DNA of 64,000 bases from Pomphorhynchus laevis. Taxonomy: Eukaryota > Acanthocephala > Palaeacanthocephala > Echinorhynchida > Pomphorhynchidae. Made by a program: the position numbers and the translations under genes. The DNA lies in the NCBI GenBank assembly GCA_012934845.2, contig WNNJ02001140.1:25631-89630 (forward strand), in the 5' to 3' direction. Shown here piece after piece: positions 12,569-25,300 of the stretch; the stretch's first letter is position 1, and every line of letters begins with the position of its first letter. The notes under the pieces were generated by a model. It had not been told where the DNA came from, searched no databases, and was given only the letters and a program-made list of their open reading frames with translations.

Positions 12569-12645
12569 CGCGTATCCGAATGGTCGAGGCGGCTGCATTG
12601 CAAACTCTATGTACGGGGTTCAAACATCGAGCTTGCATCCTCTAT
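12569..12645 (+). repeat. tRNA-derived SINE head or tRNA pseudogene, copy 1
   Basis: The order of elements is tRNA-like: an A-box-like tatccgaatggtcgagg, an anticodon-arm-like gcattgcaaactctatg and a B-box-like ggttcaaac. The acceptor and T stems do not pair well, so it is not a functional tRNA. A related copy lies about 180 bases downstream, which suggests a tRNA-derived SINE. Confidence 0.45.
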
Positions 12646-12745
12646 TGACATTTCTGTAAGTATACTCGTACGTCAAAACTACTAGGTCGCGTTGTCAACC
12701 GAAATATTGGCACCCGATGATGAATCAGGTTCACTCTACATTAAG

Positions 12746-12822
12746 CCCTGCATAGCCGAATGGTAAAAACATGTGCATTGCAAATTCTATGTAGGGGTTC
12801 AAAAATCCAGCATGCACTCTAT
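12746..12822 (+). repeat. tRNA-derived SINE head or tRNA pseudogene, copy 2
   Basis: It contains catagccgaatggtaaaaac (A-box-like), gcattgcaaattctatg and ggttcaaaaatcc (B-box-like) in the same order and spacing as copy 1. Stem pairing is poor. It lies just upstream of the plus-strand family B copy. Confidence 0.45.
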
Positions 12823-13455
12823 TTTACGATATAAACAAAAATACATACTGTGTCGTGAGTGGAAAATACAAAAAATTTGCACGAGCGAACAAATTGTCGG
12901 AGCATCAAACAATGCTCAATTTCAAGCTAATTCTAACAGAATAACTACAGCATTTTCGATGGAAAAAATCAATTCCGGTAAGAATCAAGATAATCCAAAG
13001 GTTAAGGTAGGTGATTTGTTTTCTTCTTCTGGTTCTATCATTGAGCGGGAGAACCACATCATGTACCTAAACTAACGAATCTAATAAGTATCACATTCAC
13101 CGAACAGATTCAGAAAAACAATATTTTAACGTCTTCCTGAAAAACTTCGCTTCTCGTCTAAAAGGCGAGTAATTTTTTGTACAATTAAATACTACAAGGC
13201 AGAAGTCCGGGTTTCCTTCTGTACTCCCGATCTTGCTAGCAACTACCTAAAAACTTCAATAGTAATCTTTCTAACTATAGGATAATTATATATTAGCCGG
13301 TTCAAGCGTCGCTAAAGATCAACAATATTCCGACTTTTATGTCGGATGAGGATATTTGTGGACTCAAAGAAGATTATAATATTAACAATATTAGAATCAT
13401 CACTGGAAAGAGAGGATTGTCAATTCCAGTAACATTCTGCTCTGCTTCGATTGAC

Positions 13456-13531
13456 GTGGCCGAGTGCCTTGCCCACTCAAAGTGGGCAAGGCACTCGGCC
13501 ACAAACAAATTGTGCAGGACACAATTTGTTT
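13456..13531. repeat. Two adjacent perfect palindromes inside copy B3
   Basis: 13456-13502 has 22-base arms (gtggccgagtgccttgccca with its complement) around a 3-base loop. 13503-13531 has 12-base arms (aaacaaattgtg / cacaatttgttt) around a 5-base loop. They start one base apart and break the gag frame. Confidence 0.8.
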
Positions 13532-14171
13532 TTACCTTAATAGATACCGACGCAATTACTTACCCCACTGTAACGTCTGCCACAGTTGGGGTCACTGGGG
13601 TTTGGGTGCTCTCTTCCTTACTCCTGCGGGGTTTGTGGCTCACCGGAAAATCACTCGGATAAATGCGATAAACCACGCCACTGCTCAAACTGTGGTGGTG
13701 ATCACCCTGACTGAGCAAGGAATCGCGTCTTCTTCAAGGAATACAAGAAATGGCATGTGGTTGAGCAGGCAAAGACATTTACTTTCTCCGGGACATGTTC
13801 GGACGGTATTAACCGCAATATGTCTGACGAAGATCTCATGCGCCTAATGTATGACAAACATCAGGAGTTCTTGGAGAAGCTGATATAGTTAGTAAAAAAT
13901 CTCATATCTAAGGCTGAGGAGCCTGATAGTCATCCGTCAACAGCAGTTAAAGCCAAAAAAGTTCTCAAATCAAAGAAGCATAATGGTTCGACGCAGAGCA
14001 TACAATCCTTAGAACTATTTAGGATGGCCAATAACTAGAGCCTAAAGTTGGGAAATAAAGATAATGTCCTTGGGCAAGTGTCTTCATCTGTCGTGACGGG
14101 ATGCGGAGAGGGCGTCCTTTCTGCCTCGGGTTGCGACTAGGGGGAGACATCCCACTCTAGATAACAAAACA

Positions 14172-14495
14172 ATGCAAATTAATTCTGAACCTTTTTCACT
14201 GAATATCCTTCAGTGGAATTCGGGAAGGGCTTCCACCCTTAGGCTTTTATCTGGTAGAGATGTATATGTTAAAGCCCTTCAGGAGACGCGGTATATCCGG
14301 CTCCCCCAGGACAATACTCGATTTATTCCAAAGCGCATCTACACCCACTTTACTCCGTACATAACCCCACCTCATTCCTCTTCATCTCAAGGTCTTTTAA
14401 CTCTAGTGAAGAGCACCTTAAGATCTTCCCTCATGTTAAACTATTCTTGCCCAGCCCTGTCTTGTTTAGCTATATCACTCTATAAAAATGGTTAA
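14172..14495 (+). pseudogene. Family B endonuclease N-terminal fragment (B3)
   Basis: This 107-residue open stretch starts with MQINSEPFSLNILQWNSG. The phrase ALQETRYIRLPQD holds the glutamate of the endonuclease. LSCLAISLYKNG marks the frame end. The domain continues in another frame with NIHIHPGEIHKNPD and YNMLLGDFNDRTGRWI, so one stop at 14495 interrupts it. Confidence 0.75.
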
Positions 14496-15250
14496 CGCAT
14501 CAGTATAGCCAATATTCACATCCATCCAGGGGAGATTCACAAAAACCCTGACCTCCTAGATCATATTTTGGGTAGTGGCTATAACATGTTACTTGGTGAT
14601 TTCAACGACAGAACTGGTCGTTGGATTAATGTAGCACTGCGGAGAGCCAGGAACGACTATCTTATTCACAAACCACCGTACCCCGCCTTTCATTGCTAAA
14701 CAACTAATTCTCTCCTCGACATATTACTGCTTTAATAAGATGTGGTTGTTGAAACCCATCTGTACGAAGCAGTCGCACCAACAACAGACCACCTCTCATG
14801 ACCTAATTCGTTGGCGGATAGAGGAAGATACATTGCTTAGGAGGAGGCTTCACTTTGATCCCATCAGAGTAGCCTTCTTTCAGGCAGCTATCCAACTCTT
14901 CCCCAGAATTGGTAATCAGAGTTTGACTACCTAATGTCTACCTCTATTCGCAAGCTACCGCGTTCCTCTGGACTACCTATCGAGGTCGTATTTACAATCC
15001 CATTCCTATAAAACTCAAAGTTATAGCTAAAATACTACATCTTCTTAATCTCTCTGTTTCCCCCAGACAGGTCCTCTCGAATGCATACTGGAGTTCTAGA
15101 TATAGGTTCCAGCTTAGCAGGGATAGGGCGAGCCTTACTCACCTTAAACCTTCTCAGTCTTCCTTTTGGAAGATATTCAAGAAAGAGAAGTTTGTCTGCT
15201 GGAAGGATATGGCATTAGGTTGAATTGGTAGCATAGGCCTTGATAAAGTT

Positions 15251-15997
15251 TTGGAGGAGTCACTATCCAAACATAATTATATAGCCACTCAATCAACCCA
15301 ATCAATCTCGCCTTGGTGTGACTTCTTAAGCAGAGATCTATCTGTTACAGATATCTTTAACTGCTATGGGCTACTACCGGGCACCTCCAAATCCTACGCG
15401 GCAATCTCCACTAGGGTCTGTCAGATTTTGACGGAAAGTCAGAGAAAGGATGTCGCGATCACAATGCTATTAGCCTCCCCGTCCGATATTGTCGGCATAA
15501 ATATGAGCCGTCGGGTGTTTTTACCAAAAAACAAATCGATTACATGTCCTAAATATCTGCGGCCCATTTCGATTCAAAACTCCCTCATATCCATTTACGA
15601 AAGGACCCCTGCGCGTAAAATCTGCGACCATCTAAGTAGGCTTAATTTAATCCCACAAGGTTTTTATGGGTACGTAAAAGATTGCTCGGTTCATTCAGCG
15701 ATAGGTGAAGTGCATCAGTTTTGTCGGGAAAATAGTCATCAACTTGCTGTGGCTGTTTTCCTTGACTTTTCTGATGCATTTGACCGCATTTTCATTCCTT
15801 TTGTTATATCATCTCTCAGGTTCCTCCGGTTGCCTGCGAGAATTGTTAACAGGGTGGAGATATTGCTGTACATCATTGATTCTTCTATGAAGAAGACCCT
15901 GATGCATATAATTTCTACCCTATTACGGGTGTGCCTCAAGGCTTCCCACTTTATCCAATCTTGTTTCTTGCTGCATTCAAATACATGTGAATCATAA
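15251..15997 (+). pseudogene. Family B reverse transcriptase fragment (B3)
   Basis: This 248-residue open stretch contains RT blocks: KYLRPISIQNSLISIYER, GYVKDCSVHSAIGEVHQF and VAVFLDFSDAFDRIF, with the first catalytic aspartate. The catalytic YADD box is absent because the element is cut off at about 15990. The corresponding region of B4 (51020-50500) has the box altered to YAND. It is a dead fragment. Confidence 0.75.
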
Positions 15998-17090
15998 AAG
16001 TCATTGATTGCGTCATTTTATTGAAAATATCAAAATAATTTAATATAATTATTAATTATTTATAAAAATTAATAATTTATTAATAAAATTAATAATTTTA
16101 TTATTAACACTTTATTCATAGTTTATAATTAATTTTATAGATTTATAAATTTACAGGAACAAAAAAAATAATTTTATCCCAAAAATTACAATTATTATCA
16201 TTTTATAATAAAATGATATTATTATGCCCAATAATAAAGCTTATTTCAAATTAATAATATCATATTAGTTTTAGCTTAATTATTTATTTATACATCAAGT
16301 AATTTTATTTTAATTTTAACTTTTATTGATTTAAATTTATGATTATTTGTTTCTTATTTAAACATATTTTTCAAATATTTACAATTTAAGTTTTTTTAAT
16401 GTTTTAAATATAATTTGTTTTGTTTTTCAATTACAATTTCACAATCTCTTTTAATTAGCATGATTTTTCTACTAATTTTAATTATCCTTTTAAGTTTTTG
16501 TATTTGCTTCATTTCTTTTGTTTTGTCTCGTGTACAGTACTAACTGCACACAAAAAAAGGCATTTTATAAAGGCATTTTCCTTTGTAAATATATTTTTGT
16601 TCAATTTTTAATTTGTTTACTTTTTTTGAGTACTTTTCTAAAATTGCAAACTTAATGCTTTTGTATTTGAATAAACAGTAATTTTCATGATGATATATGG
16701 AGCTATCGTACGTAATATTGTATTTTTTGATATTGTAAACTATAAAAAGAAATCAATGGATATTTAGTAATATATATTTCGAAATATTTGAGAATTCGCA
16801 ACCATTTTAGATTGCAAATACTAGAGAATATTAGAGAATTCGGAACCATTTTAAATCTTATTAGTTTTCAATATCTTAGTTTTTTAATATATCGTATATA
16901 TATTTCTATATATTTCTAAATTTGAGTTTTCTTCATGTTTTAAATTTAATTTGTTTTTCAATTGCAATTTCACAATCTCCGTTATTTAGTTATATTTTTT
17001 ACTAATTTTCATACTTTGATTATTAAATTTCTAGTTATTTTTCTATTTATTTTTCTAGTTATTTTTGATTTGTTCTTCATGTTTCTTATG
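15998..17090. other. AT-rich DNA, no gene seen
   Basis: Long poly-T and poly-A stretches. Two related blocks (about 16375-16470 and 16910-17000, with atttaattgtttttcaattncaatttcacaatctc-like text) are imperfect direct repeats. No ORF looks real. Confidence 0.4.
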
Positions 17091-17340
17091 CGAGCATCCC
17101 AGCGAAAACAATTCAAATTTGAAGCCCATCATCTGGCATTGAAAGGGAAAACCCAGGTGCGACTCTGGGCAGTTGGGCTATCTCGGGATTAGTCTTCTTT
17201 TCTAGAAGACGTTCCCCAGAGCAAAGGCTAAGGTTTCTCAAGCTATTCGTCTCTCGAATACCCAGCATAGTTCGCCTCGATTGGACTGCTCGGGAGGGGG
17301 TGCAAGACCCCGGGTGGTTTAGTCGGAGGGCTCATATCCC
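17091..17340 (+). mobile_element. Family B ORF2 C-terminal fragment
   Basis: This stretch is GC-richer than its surroundings. It is the same sequence, in opposite orientation, as 50161-50390, which lies just after the RT in copy B4. The shared reading includes LKGK, LWAVGLSRD and the cctcgattggact phrase. It is therefore a detached piece of ORF2 downstream of the RT. Confidence 0.6.
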
Positions 17341-17564
17341 CCGGACCTGAGGCCATAAATTAGATGACTATAAACAGAATAAAGAAAGACGAAAATACCT
17401 CAGTTTTCTTTTTCTCTAACTGACAACTCTTTAATTATCCGCATGTATTATTGTTTTTAAGAAAATCTTTTTTATTTATTGAATAATCGTTTTCTTGTTT
17501 AATATGTATCGTTATATTTATCGTTATAATAATACTACTAATAACCTTAGCATTAAAAATTAGA

Positions 17565-17745
17565 ATTATTGCAAATCATACTGTGGTAACTTCAAGTGCA
17601 TGTCAGTTTTTTACCCTTCGCTCATATTGTTACTCTGACTCCGCAAAAACAGTCTCCTTTATAATATGAAGCTTCTTGTTGGTCTGTCGACACAAGACAT
17701 CTGTCCTGTCAAAAATTCCTTCAATAAGGAATTTTGAAAGCGTTG
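17565..17745 (-). mobile_element. Penelope-like element tail fragment
   Basis: The reverse complement matches 57160-57650: ggacagatgtcttgtgtcg, then agactgttt-cgcggagtcagagtaac, then gaagttaccacagtatgatttgc. In the 57 kb copy this follows a GIY-YIG-like reading, so it is taken as the tail of a Penelope-like element. Confidence 0.45.
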
Positions 17746-18189
17746 ATTTTGTACATATCAATTAAATAAATCTTGAATTATTATTTTTATTTAATTCACT
17801 TTTTGTAATTTATTTTTATACATTTTATTATATATTATATAATAAAAATATATGCTTTAATATTTTATAATATATTTTGTATATAATATATTTTATAATA
17901 TAAAATATATTTTATATATTTATATAAATATAAATATATTAATACAGAGTTTTATTTCCCGTTCCGCCTTTCGGCTGGGCAAATAATTACAAAATAGGAA
18001 ATTAGTCAGAATCAACAAAATTTGAAGTATACAGATTGTCTGCTTCATGCGTCGTTTGTTGATCAATGACGAAGATCATTAATCTCTTGAAGTGACATAA
18101 GGCTAGACATCAACATTTCAAAATCAAAAGTAGTGAAGTTCCGCGGTGGTGGTCGTTTATCCAAGCATGACTCGCTTTTTATAAAGTCT
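17746..18189. other. AT-rich DNA plus an inverted scrap of family B
   Basis: 17746-17945 is TA-rich. The segment at about 18085-18110 (ctcttgaagtgacataagg) is the reverse complement of 18823-18845, so a short piece of the family B 3' end is present in both orientations. Confidence 0.35.
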
Positions 18190-18856
18190 CAAACACTAGA
18201 GTTCTGTATTAATTATAATAAGGTGCACCGCAAGGTGCACCGCACACCTTGAGGCTAAATCTTCTAAGATTGCAATTAAAACGGCTACATATCCTCAACT
18301 GAGGAAACTATCGTTTGAGGGAGCGTTGAGATATTTCGAGTTATGCTTCTACCAATTATTCAGTACAGGCTGGCAACATTCTGGGAGGACCTCATTGAGT
18401 TAAAATTTTAGACAGATTGATAGGTGTCAGGCCCGATTTTTGAAACATATAGTTGGAGTATCCAATAAATGTAGTACGACAGCGATCACATACTTGGCAA
18501 AAATAAAGCCGCTTAGTGTCCGACTATGTAGTAGTCTTAGATGTGTTCAAACGTCTAGTTATCTTTAACATTTGGTAGCTCTTGAGACTAAATTCATAAA
18601 CGTTGATCATGATTTAGCCAATTCTCCTATGTACCTGCAAAACAGTTGGAGATCACCGTCAAATGTGAAACGTTCATTAATATGGAGGTTATCTATTCAT
18701 GGTTTTCATTTAAACTATTGTCGCCGACTTCTCGCTTGTCATCGCCGTGATTCTTCTTGTATATGCCGCTTCTGTGCTTCTTCCTGTGAGGCCTCGCTCC
18801 ATGGTTTAGCCTGCTCTCACCTCAGCCTTATGTCACTTCAAGAGATAAATATATAA
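18190..18856 (+). mobile_element. Family B ORF2 C-terminal tail with Cys-rich end
   Basis: Across two frames the stretch reads LLPIIQYRLATFWEDLIEL, QARFLKHIVGV and then, at 18572-18856, a segment ending CRFCASSCEASLHGLACSH. A Cys/His motif near the C-terminus is common in ORF2 of Jockey/I-type non-LTR elements. Assignment to family B is by context and is not proved by a full-length copy. Confidence 0.5.
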
Positions 18857-19223
18857 ATATATTTTATAATATAATATATTTTATATATTTTATAATATTT
18901 TGTTGCTTTTATTCTATATTATAAAATATTATATATTTTTTGGAATTATATTTAAATTATAAGTAATGTTAAATACAACAGAAATTCTGAGAAATACCAT
19001 ATTTACAATTCATTTAAATGGGTAATTTTTTTGAAAGATCAAGCTAAATAAATTTGTCTGAAAAATGTTGTTTTCTTATCTGTCAGTGGAAATGATGGTT
19101 AATGTATTATGTATATCCGAAATAGATGAAAATAAACATTGTTTTCCATTTTCACGATCAATGCTAATCAAATCCATGTAGATATATTATTATTAGAAAA
19201 CTATTCTGCCAGAAAAAGCTAAA
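18857..19223. other. AT-rich upstream region of the EGF/CBM14 gene
   Basis: No other gene is seen. TA-rich up to 18965, then ordinary AT-rich DNA that probably contains the promoter and 5' leader of the gene starting at 19224. No single TATA box can be chosen with confidence. Confidence 0.3.
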
Positions 19224-19398
19224 ATGATAAACATACGAACGATGTTCATTGCATTCATTTCTTTTCATTTCTTCTTAACGTGTAATGTAAATTGCGAAGA
19301 ATTAGTTGAAAAATGTAGATACGGCAATGAAGTAGATGATGGTCGTTGTCCCGATTGCCAGTGTCATAGTGGATATTTCGGACAAAAATGTACACAAG
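19224..19398 (+). CDS. Exon 1 of the EGF/CBM14 gene (signal peptide and first EGF part)
   Basis: The exon starts at ATG 19224 and ends in CAA-G before gtaaaa. It encodes a hydrophobic leader ending around the Cys20-Cys24 region, then a Cys-rich EGF-like segment with [12 protein letters not shown] and [10 protein letters not shown]. This ATG is the first in frame ahead of the leader. The reading frame runs on into the intron only to a stop at 19439. Confidence 0.75.
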
Positions 19399-22300
19399 GT
19401 AAAATTTATTTAATTACACATATAACCTTATGTATTTAAAGTTTAAATATTGTCAAATCAAAAAGTTGATAAGAAATTCAGTTCGCGATTTTGAAAATTT
19501 CGAGAATTTTAAAATTCTCGATTTCGAGAATTTGCAATATACAAATTCTACATTTCATCACAACTAATGGGATAAATAAAACAAATTACCTCTTTTGACA
19601 TGTGGAGTTTAGTTTCCCGATAATAGAACCACTTTCAGAGATACCTAAATTGTATTATTAGTACGACATTTAAAATCGGAAGAAGTTTGCATTCCAAGGT
19701 GTTTACACTTTAAAATGTAAACTGCTTCACGTGATCACGTTTAATAGACCAGGTAATGGCCAGTAGCCTGATCGCGTAGCGCGTGAAGTGAAGATGGTAG
19801 ATCTCTTTAGATCTTGTTCCATCCTGCAACCGCCTTAAGCAGGGCAGCCCCCTGTGAAATGCGGTTGGATGGACCGTAGTAAGTTTAGTCTGAATCAACT
19901 AAACTAGGTGACGGCACCGAAAAAGCAACGTTAAGAATTATGACTTAAAAGTTACATGTACTCAACAATATTGGAAAAATACGTAAGTACTAATGATTTC
20001 AATTTTAGATCTTTTAAATGTAACAGAAAAAATTGTATAGTTTGTGATGTTATAAATAATAATAATTGTATTGTAAGTAATACGACAAACAAATGTTTTT
20101 CATTAAATATTAATAATAATTGTAACTGCAATACCGCAGGTGTAGTGTATCTAATACAATGTACATGTGGATTGCAATATATAGGAAAAACATATCAAAT
20201 GTTAAAAACTAGGTTTAGGCAACACATATATAATATACAGCATAATAGTCAAACTATATTTCATAAACATATGAGATTAATAGGACATGATATTAAAAAC
20301 TGTAAATTATTTATTTTAGAACATATTATCGAAGAAAACATTTCAATATTAAATCAAAAACTATTAGAAAAAGAAGATTTTTGGATTAAAACGCTTAATT
20401 CCATGTACCCATTAGGATTGAATGACGTGGTACAAGGAATTGGCAGAAGTAGTATAATACATAATAAACAACTATATTATAATAATCCGGTTAAACGCAA
20501 ACCAAGAAGTCATGGTGATAAAAGGAATAAAAAAATAAGTTAAAAATATTAAAAAAGATATGTATATATGAGCAATTAGAAATATAAAAACAACTTTTAA
20601 GAGATAATAAACTAAAATATCTTTGTAAATATAAGAAATTTTTCTAAAGATATTTGTTCAATAAATCAAAGATCAATTAACGAATGTGATAGGTTGAGTT
20701 GTATAATAGACAGTTATTGTAATATAAAATACTATAATCGGACAATAAATGTTAATAATAACAATAAAAAATATACACTAACCATAAAATTCATCAATAA
20801 ATGTATAGATAACGTAAATATAGGTAGAATTTTAAATAATTCTCAAAGTAAAGAAACAAAAGGAACAGATTTAAGTAAATATGTTCCTAAAATAAGGTAT
20901 AAGTTGTTACCGCCATTAGGACGAAAAATTTGTAATTATAATAAAGAATTGAAATCAACATGTAATGATAATATTAGAAACATTAAAGAAACTGAATGCA
21001 ATTGCTAAAGCGACAATTAGACAACAACCTCTGCCTAGTGTTTAAGGATGCTCTGTTGAGTAATTCAATATGTTTAAGGGCGCAAGCCTCAATCAATTAA
21101 TCAGTGTGGGAAACGCCTTTATTCACAATGTCACACAGGCAACCGAAACGACCAGTGTGTACCTCATTCTACTGATGAGTGTTGCCGGGTACTCATCATT
21201 TCGATGCTGAAGTGGTCGTCTAGAAGTGACATGGTGATTGAAAGTCGTGAATCTAAGTCCAGTCTATCAAGCAACACCATTTAGTATAAATGCCGTATTT
21301 CGTAAGAAATCCTGGACCGTTGTTTACTCAGCACATCTGTGCACTACTATTATACATGCCGTATCCATTAAGGATCCAATGAGTGCAACGACAATTCAGC
21401 AACAACCTCTGCTTAGTGTTTAAGGATGGTCCGCACAGCAATTCGATCTGGTAAAGAGCGTAAGCATCAGACAATTAAGCAAAGTGTCGGAAACGCCTTT
21501 ATTCACAATGTCACACAGGCAACCGAAACGACCAGTTTGTACCTCATTCTACTGATGAGTGCTGCCGGGTACTCCAACATTTCCATTCTGAAGTGGTCGT
21601 CTAGAAGTGACATGGAGATTGAAAGTCGTGAATCGAAATTCAGTCTATCAAACAACACCATTATATATTATATATACATAATATACATTATATATTATAT
21701 ATATTATTTACCAGTAAATGAATCAAATCTAGTCTATCAAGCAACATCATTTTCTTTAAATGTAGCATTTCGTAAGAAATACTGGAGGGTTGTTTACTTA
21801 CCACATTTGTTTACCATCATTATGATTTTGCGCATAATCTTTATGTTTAAAGATAGTAATGTCAAATTATTAGTTAAGTTATACGTTCTCGAAAAGAGAG
21901 TACTATCTATGTTTCCGGGTCTAAAAATTTATATAATAAAAAACGTTCTTGTTCGAAAGCGAAAGCCTCATACTTTTAAGCAACGCGTCGGAAATGCCTA
22001 CTTTTACTGTCACAAGGCAACCAAAACAACTAGTGCGTACTTCATTCTATTGATGAGTATTACCGAGTACTCCACTTGGGCGCTAAAGTAGTCTGCAAAA
22101 AGTGACATGGAGCTTGCTATTCGTTGATAAAGCCAGTTTCAGTTTGTAACTATATTATATATAATGAGTTCGCAGAATGTGTTAAACTGTGCTCCAGGAG
22201 CTAATAAACTTCAATTTCATATTCGTAATGTTGCCAAAAACCGGAGTTCGATTACATGCAGAGCAGACTTCCTTATCATTCCTAAACGAGCTGATGGTAG

Positions 22301-25300
22301 CCGGCAGCACTCATCAGTAGGTGAACTACCATCAGTCGTTTCGGCTGCCTTGAAGGAAGTTTGCTCTGCATGTAAGCTATTCATCCTCGTTATGGATGCC
22401 GTATCCAACAATCTAAACATACAGCTTCCGTGGACGATTCTATATGCTGATGACGTCATGCTTGCATCCGTAGATAAAGATGACCTCCAACAACAAATAA
22501 ACAGCTGAGAAAATCGACTCAAGCAGCTCGGTCTACGCCTGAACGCGCGTAAAACGGAATACTTGACCACAAATATGAATGATGATCAGCCACTACAGTT
22601 TGGAAGCACACACTGAACCGAACAACTGTGTTTATATACATTTGCTCTACCATAGCGACAGATGGTAACCTACACGCAGAGTTCACTTATCGAGTAAATG
22701 CAGCCTGGATGAAGTAGAGGTCAGTTACAGGTATTATCTGCGATCCAAAGATAAAAGACCGACTGAAGTCGAAAATTTACAAAACTGTAATACGACCCGT
22801 GGTCCTCTATGGTGCTGAATGGTCCTCTATAGTGCAGAAAGTTGCCGCAATGCAGACGAAGATTTCCCTATGGACAGCAGGGAAAACCTTAAAGGATAAT
22901 GTCCGGAACCAAGAAATAAGGAACCAGTTTGGCGTAGTGCCAATAATAGAGAAACTTCGCAAAAGGCGACAACAATGGTACAGCCAAGTTTTCCGCGCAA
23001 GCGAACACCAACCATCAAATAAGTCCATCGCTGTGACAGTGAATGGAAAGCGTCCGATATGAAGGCCGAAACTACGATGGATGTCATACGTCATGATTTG
23101 ATAAGTGTTGGACTGGAAACCAAAGACGCTCTCGATAGAGCCAAGTGGAGGCAACTCTCAAAAGCAGCGGACCTCGTCCCCTACACTGGATAGACGATAA
23201 AGAAAAAGAAGAAGATATTATATGTAATATATAATATATATTATATATAATATATAATATATATTTAAATTATATATAAATGTATATTTATACTATATAC
23301 AAATGTATAATATATATTATATATTATATATAATGCATATTATATATTTTAAACATTGAATTATGTGCGAGCATTAGTATAACATATCCAAGATATTAAA
23401 TATAATTGCAGTTTGTACTTTAACCTATATGTGATACTGAATTATAGTGAAATACAGATAAATTCAATCAAACTTTTATTCGATTGCTTTTATGGCAAAA
23501 GTGTTTTATTGTTATTATTTCTTATTAGGTCCAGGACTTGTTCATAAGTAATCTTGGAAACGATCACTAACAGGGTAGAAAATCTAAATTACAATAAAAT
23601 CTGATAATTTTTATTTACTCCAATTGAACAACCGCATGTAAAGCATCCACAAACGATTTCTGTTCCTCTTTGCTATATATCCTTTTATCATAGCCATTTA
23701 TTCCGTTTTTAATGTCATCTATTATACAAGTTAAGATCTTTTGAAACCGTAATCTTTTATGAACTCTTACCAGGCTTTGGACTCGTACTGAAATAGTCTT
23801 GGAAACGATCCTCTTCATCATCAGCGTAGAAATTCTAATTTACCATAAGGTTTAATAATGATTAAATATTCAAATTAAATAACCGCATAGAGAGTATCGT
23901 CAAGCCATTTCTTTTCCTCTTTGCTATACACCCTTTTGTCATCGTCATTCACTCCGTTTGTAATGTCCTCTATTATACAAGTTAAGATTTTTTGAAACCG
24001 TAATCTTTTCTTAACATACCAGGCTTTGGACTCGTGCTGAAATAGTCTTGGAAACGATCCTCCTCATCATCAGCGTAGAAATTCTAATTTACCATAAAGT
24101 TTAATAATGATTAAATATTCAAATTAAATAACAGCATGGAGAGTATCTTCAAGCCATTTCTTTTCCTCTTTGCTATATACCCTTTTGTCATCGCCATCCA
24201 CTCCGTTTGTAACGTTATCTATTGTACAAGGTCAGATGTTTTAAAAGTGTAATCTTTTATGAACTTACCAGGCTCTGGACTCGTGCTAAAATAGTCTTGT
24301 AAACGATCCTCCTCATTATCAGCGTAGAAATTCTAAATTACAATAAAATTTGACAATTTTTAAATACTCAAATTGAATAACCGCATGTAAAGCATCGCCA
24401 AGCCATTTATTTTCGTCTTTGCTCTTCACCCTTTTATCATCGCCATTCACTCCGTTTGTAACATCATCTATTATACATTTTAAGATTTTTTGAAACAGTA
24501 ATCTTTTATGAACTGACGAGGCTTTGGACTCGTGCTGAAATAATCTTGGAAACGATCCTCTTCATCATCAGCGTAGAAATTCTAAATAACAATAAAATTT
24601 GATAATTTTTAATTGCTCAAATTAAATAACCGCATAGAGAGTATCGTCAAGCCATTTCTTTTCCTCTTTGCTATACACCCTTTTGTCATCGTCATTCACT
24701 CCGTTTGTAATATCCTCTATTATACAAGTTAAGATTTTTTGAAACTGTAATCTTTTATGAACATACCAGGCTTTGGACTCGTGCTGAAATAGTCTTGGAA
24801 ACGATCCTCTTCATCATCAGCGTAGAAATTCTAATTTACCATAAGGTTTAATAATGATTAAATATTCAAATTAAATAACCGCATAGAGAGTATCGTCAAG
24901 CCATTTCTTTTCCTCTTTGCTATACACCCTTTTGTCATCGTCATTCACTCCGTTTGTAATGTCCTCTATTATACAAGTTAAGATTTTTTGAAACCGTAAT
25001 CTTTTATTAACATACCAGGCTTTGGACTCGTGCTGAAATAGTCTTGGAAACGATCCTCCTTCTCATCATCAGCGTAGAAATTCTAATTTACCATAAAGTT
25101 TAATAATGATTAAATATTCAAATTAAATAACAGCATGGAGAGTATCGTCAAGCCATTTCTTTTCTTCTTTGCTATACATCCTTTTGTCATCGCCATCCAC
25201 TCCGTTTGTAAAGTCATCTATTGTACAAGGTCAGATGTTTTAAAACTGTAATCTGTTTGAACTTACCATGCTTTGAACTCGTGCTCAAATAGTCTTGTAA

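Larger units (their letters stand above)
12890..15997 (+). mobile_element. Non-LTR retrotransposon family B, copy B3 (plus strand)
   Basis: This is the only long plus-strand copy of family B. ORF1 remains from about 12890 to 14035: the gag tail MSDEDICGLKEDYN at 13339, then a zinc-knuckle region with CNVCHSWGH, a CGVCGSPENHSDKC block and CSNCGGDHP spread over frames to about 13720. ORF2 starts at 14172 with the endonuclease (SLNILQWNSGRAS, QETRYIRLP). Its RT lies at 15251-15990 with RPISIQNSL, FLDFSDAFDR and related blocks. Copy B3 ends at about 15990, before the YADD box, against AT-rich DNA. A pair of perfect palindromes at 13456-13531 disrupts the zinc-knuckle region. Many frameshifts make it dead. 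Confidence 0.8.

Noticed and set aside
12569-12645. Functional tRNA gene
   Set aside because: Acceptor and T stems do not pair, and the anticodon arm is irregular.
21138-21190. A complete, active type II hammerhead ribozyme
   Set aside because: The boxes and stem II fit, but the 22 bases between GAAA and CTGATGA give neither a proper stem III with a GTH triplet nor a stem I. Kept only as a low-scored finding.
21545-21575. Insulin-like A-chain motif (STDECCR in one frame, also on the minus strand at 22300)
   Set aside because: The next cysteine of the CC-x3-C pattern is missing, no B chain or leader is nearby, and frames are interrupted.
22252-22375. HDV-like ribozyme with double pseudoknot
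   Set aside because: Crossing pairs exist, but there is no P3 or P4 hairpin and no suitable catalytic-C joining strand. A simple long hairpin explains the pairing better.
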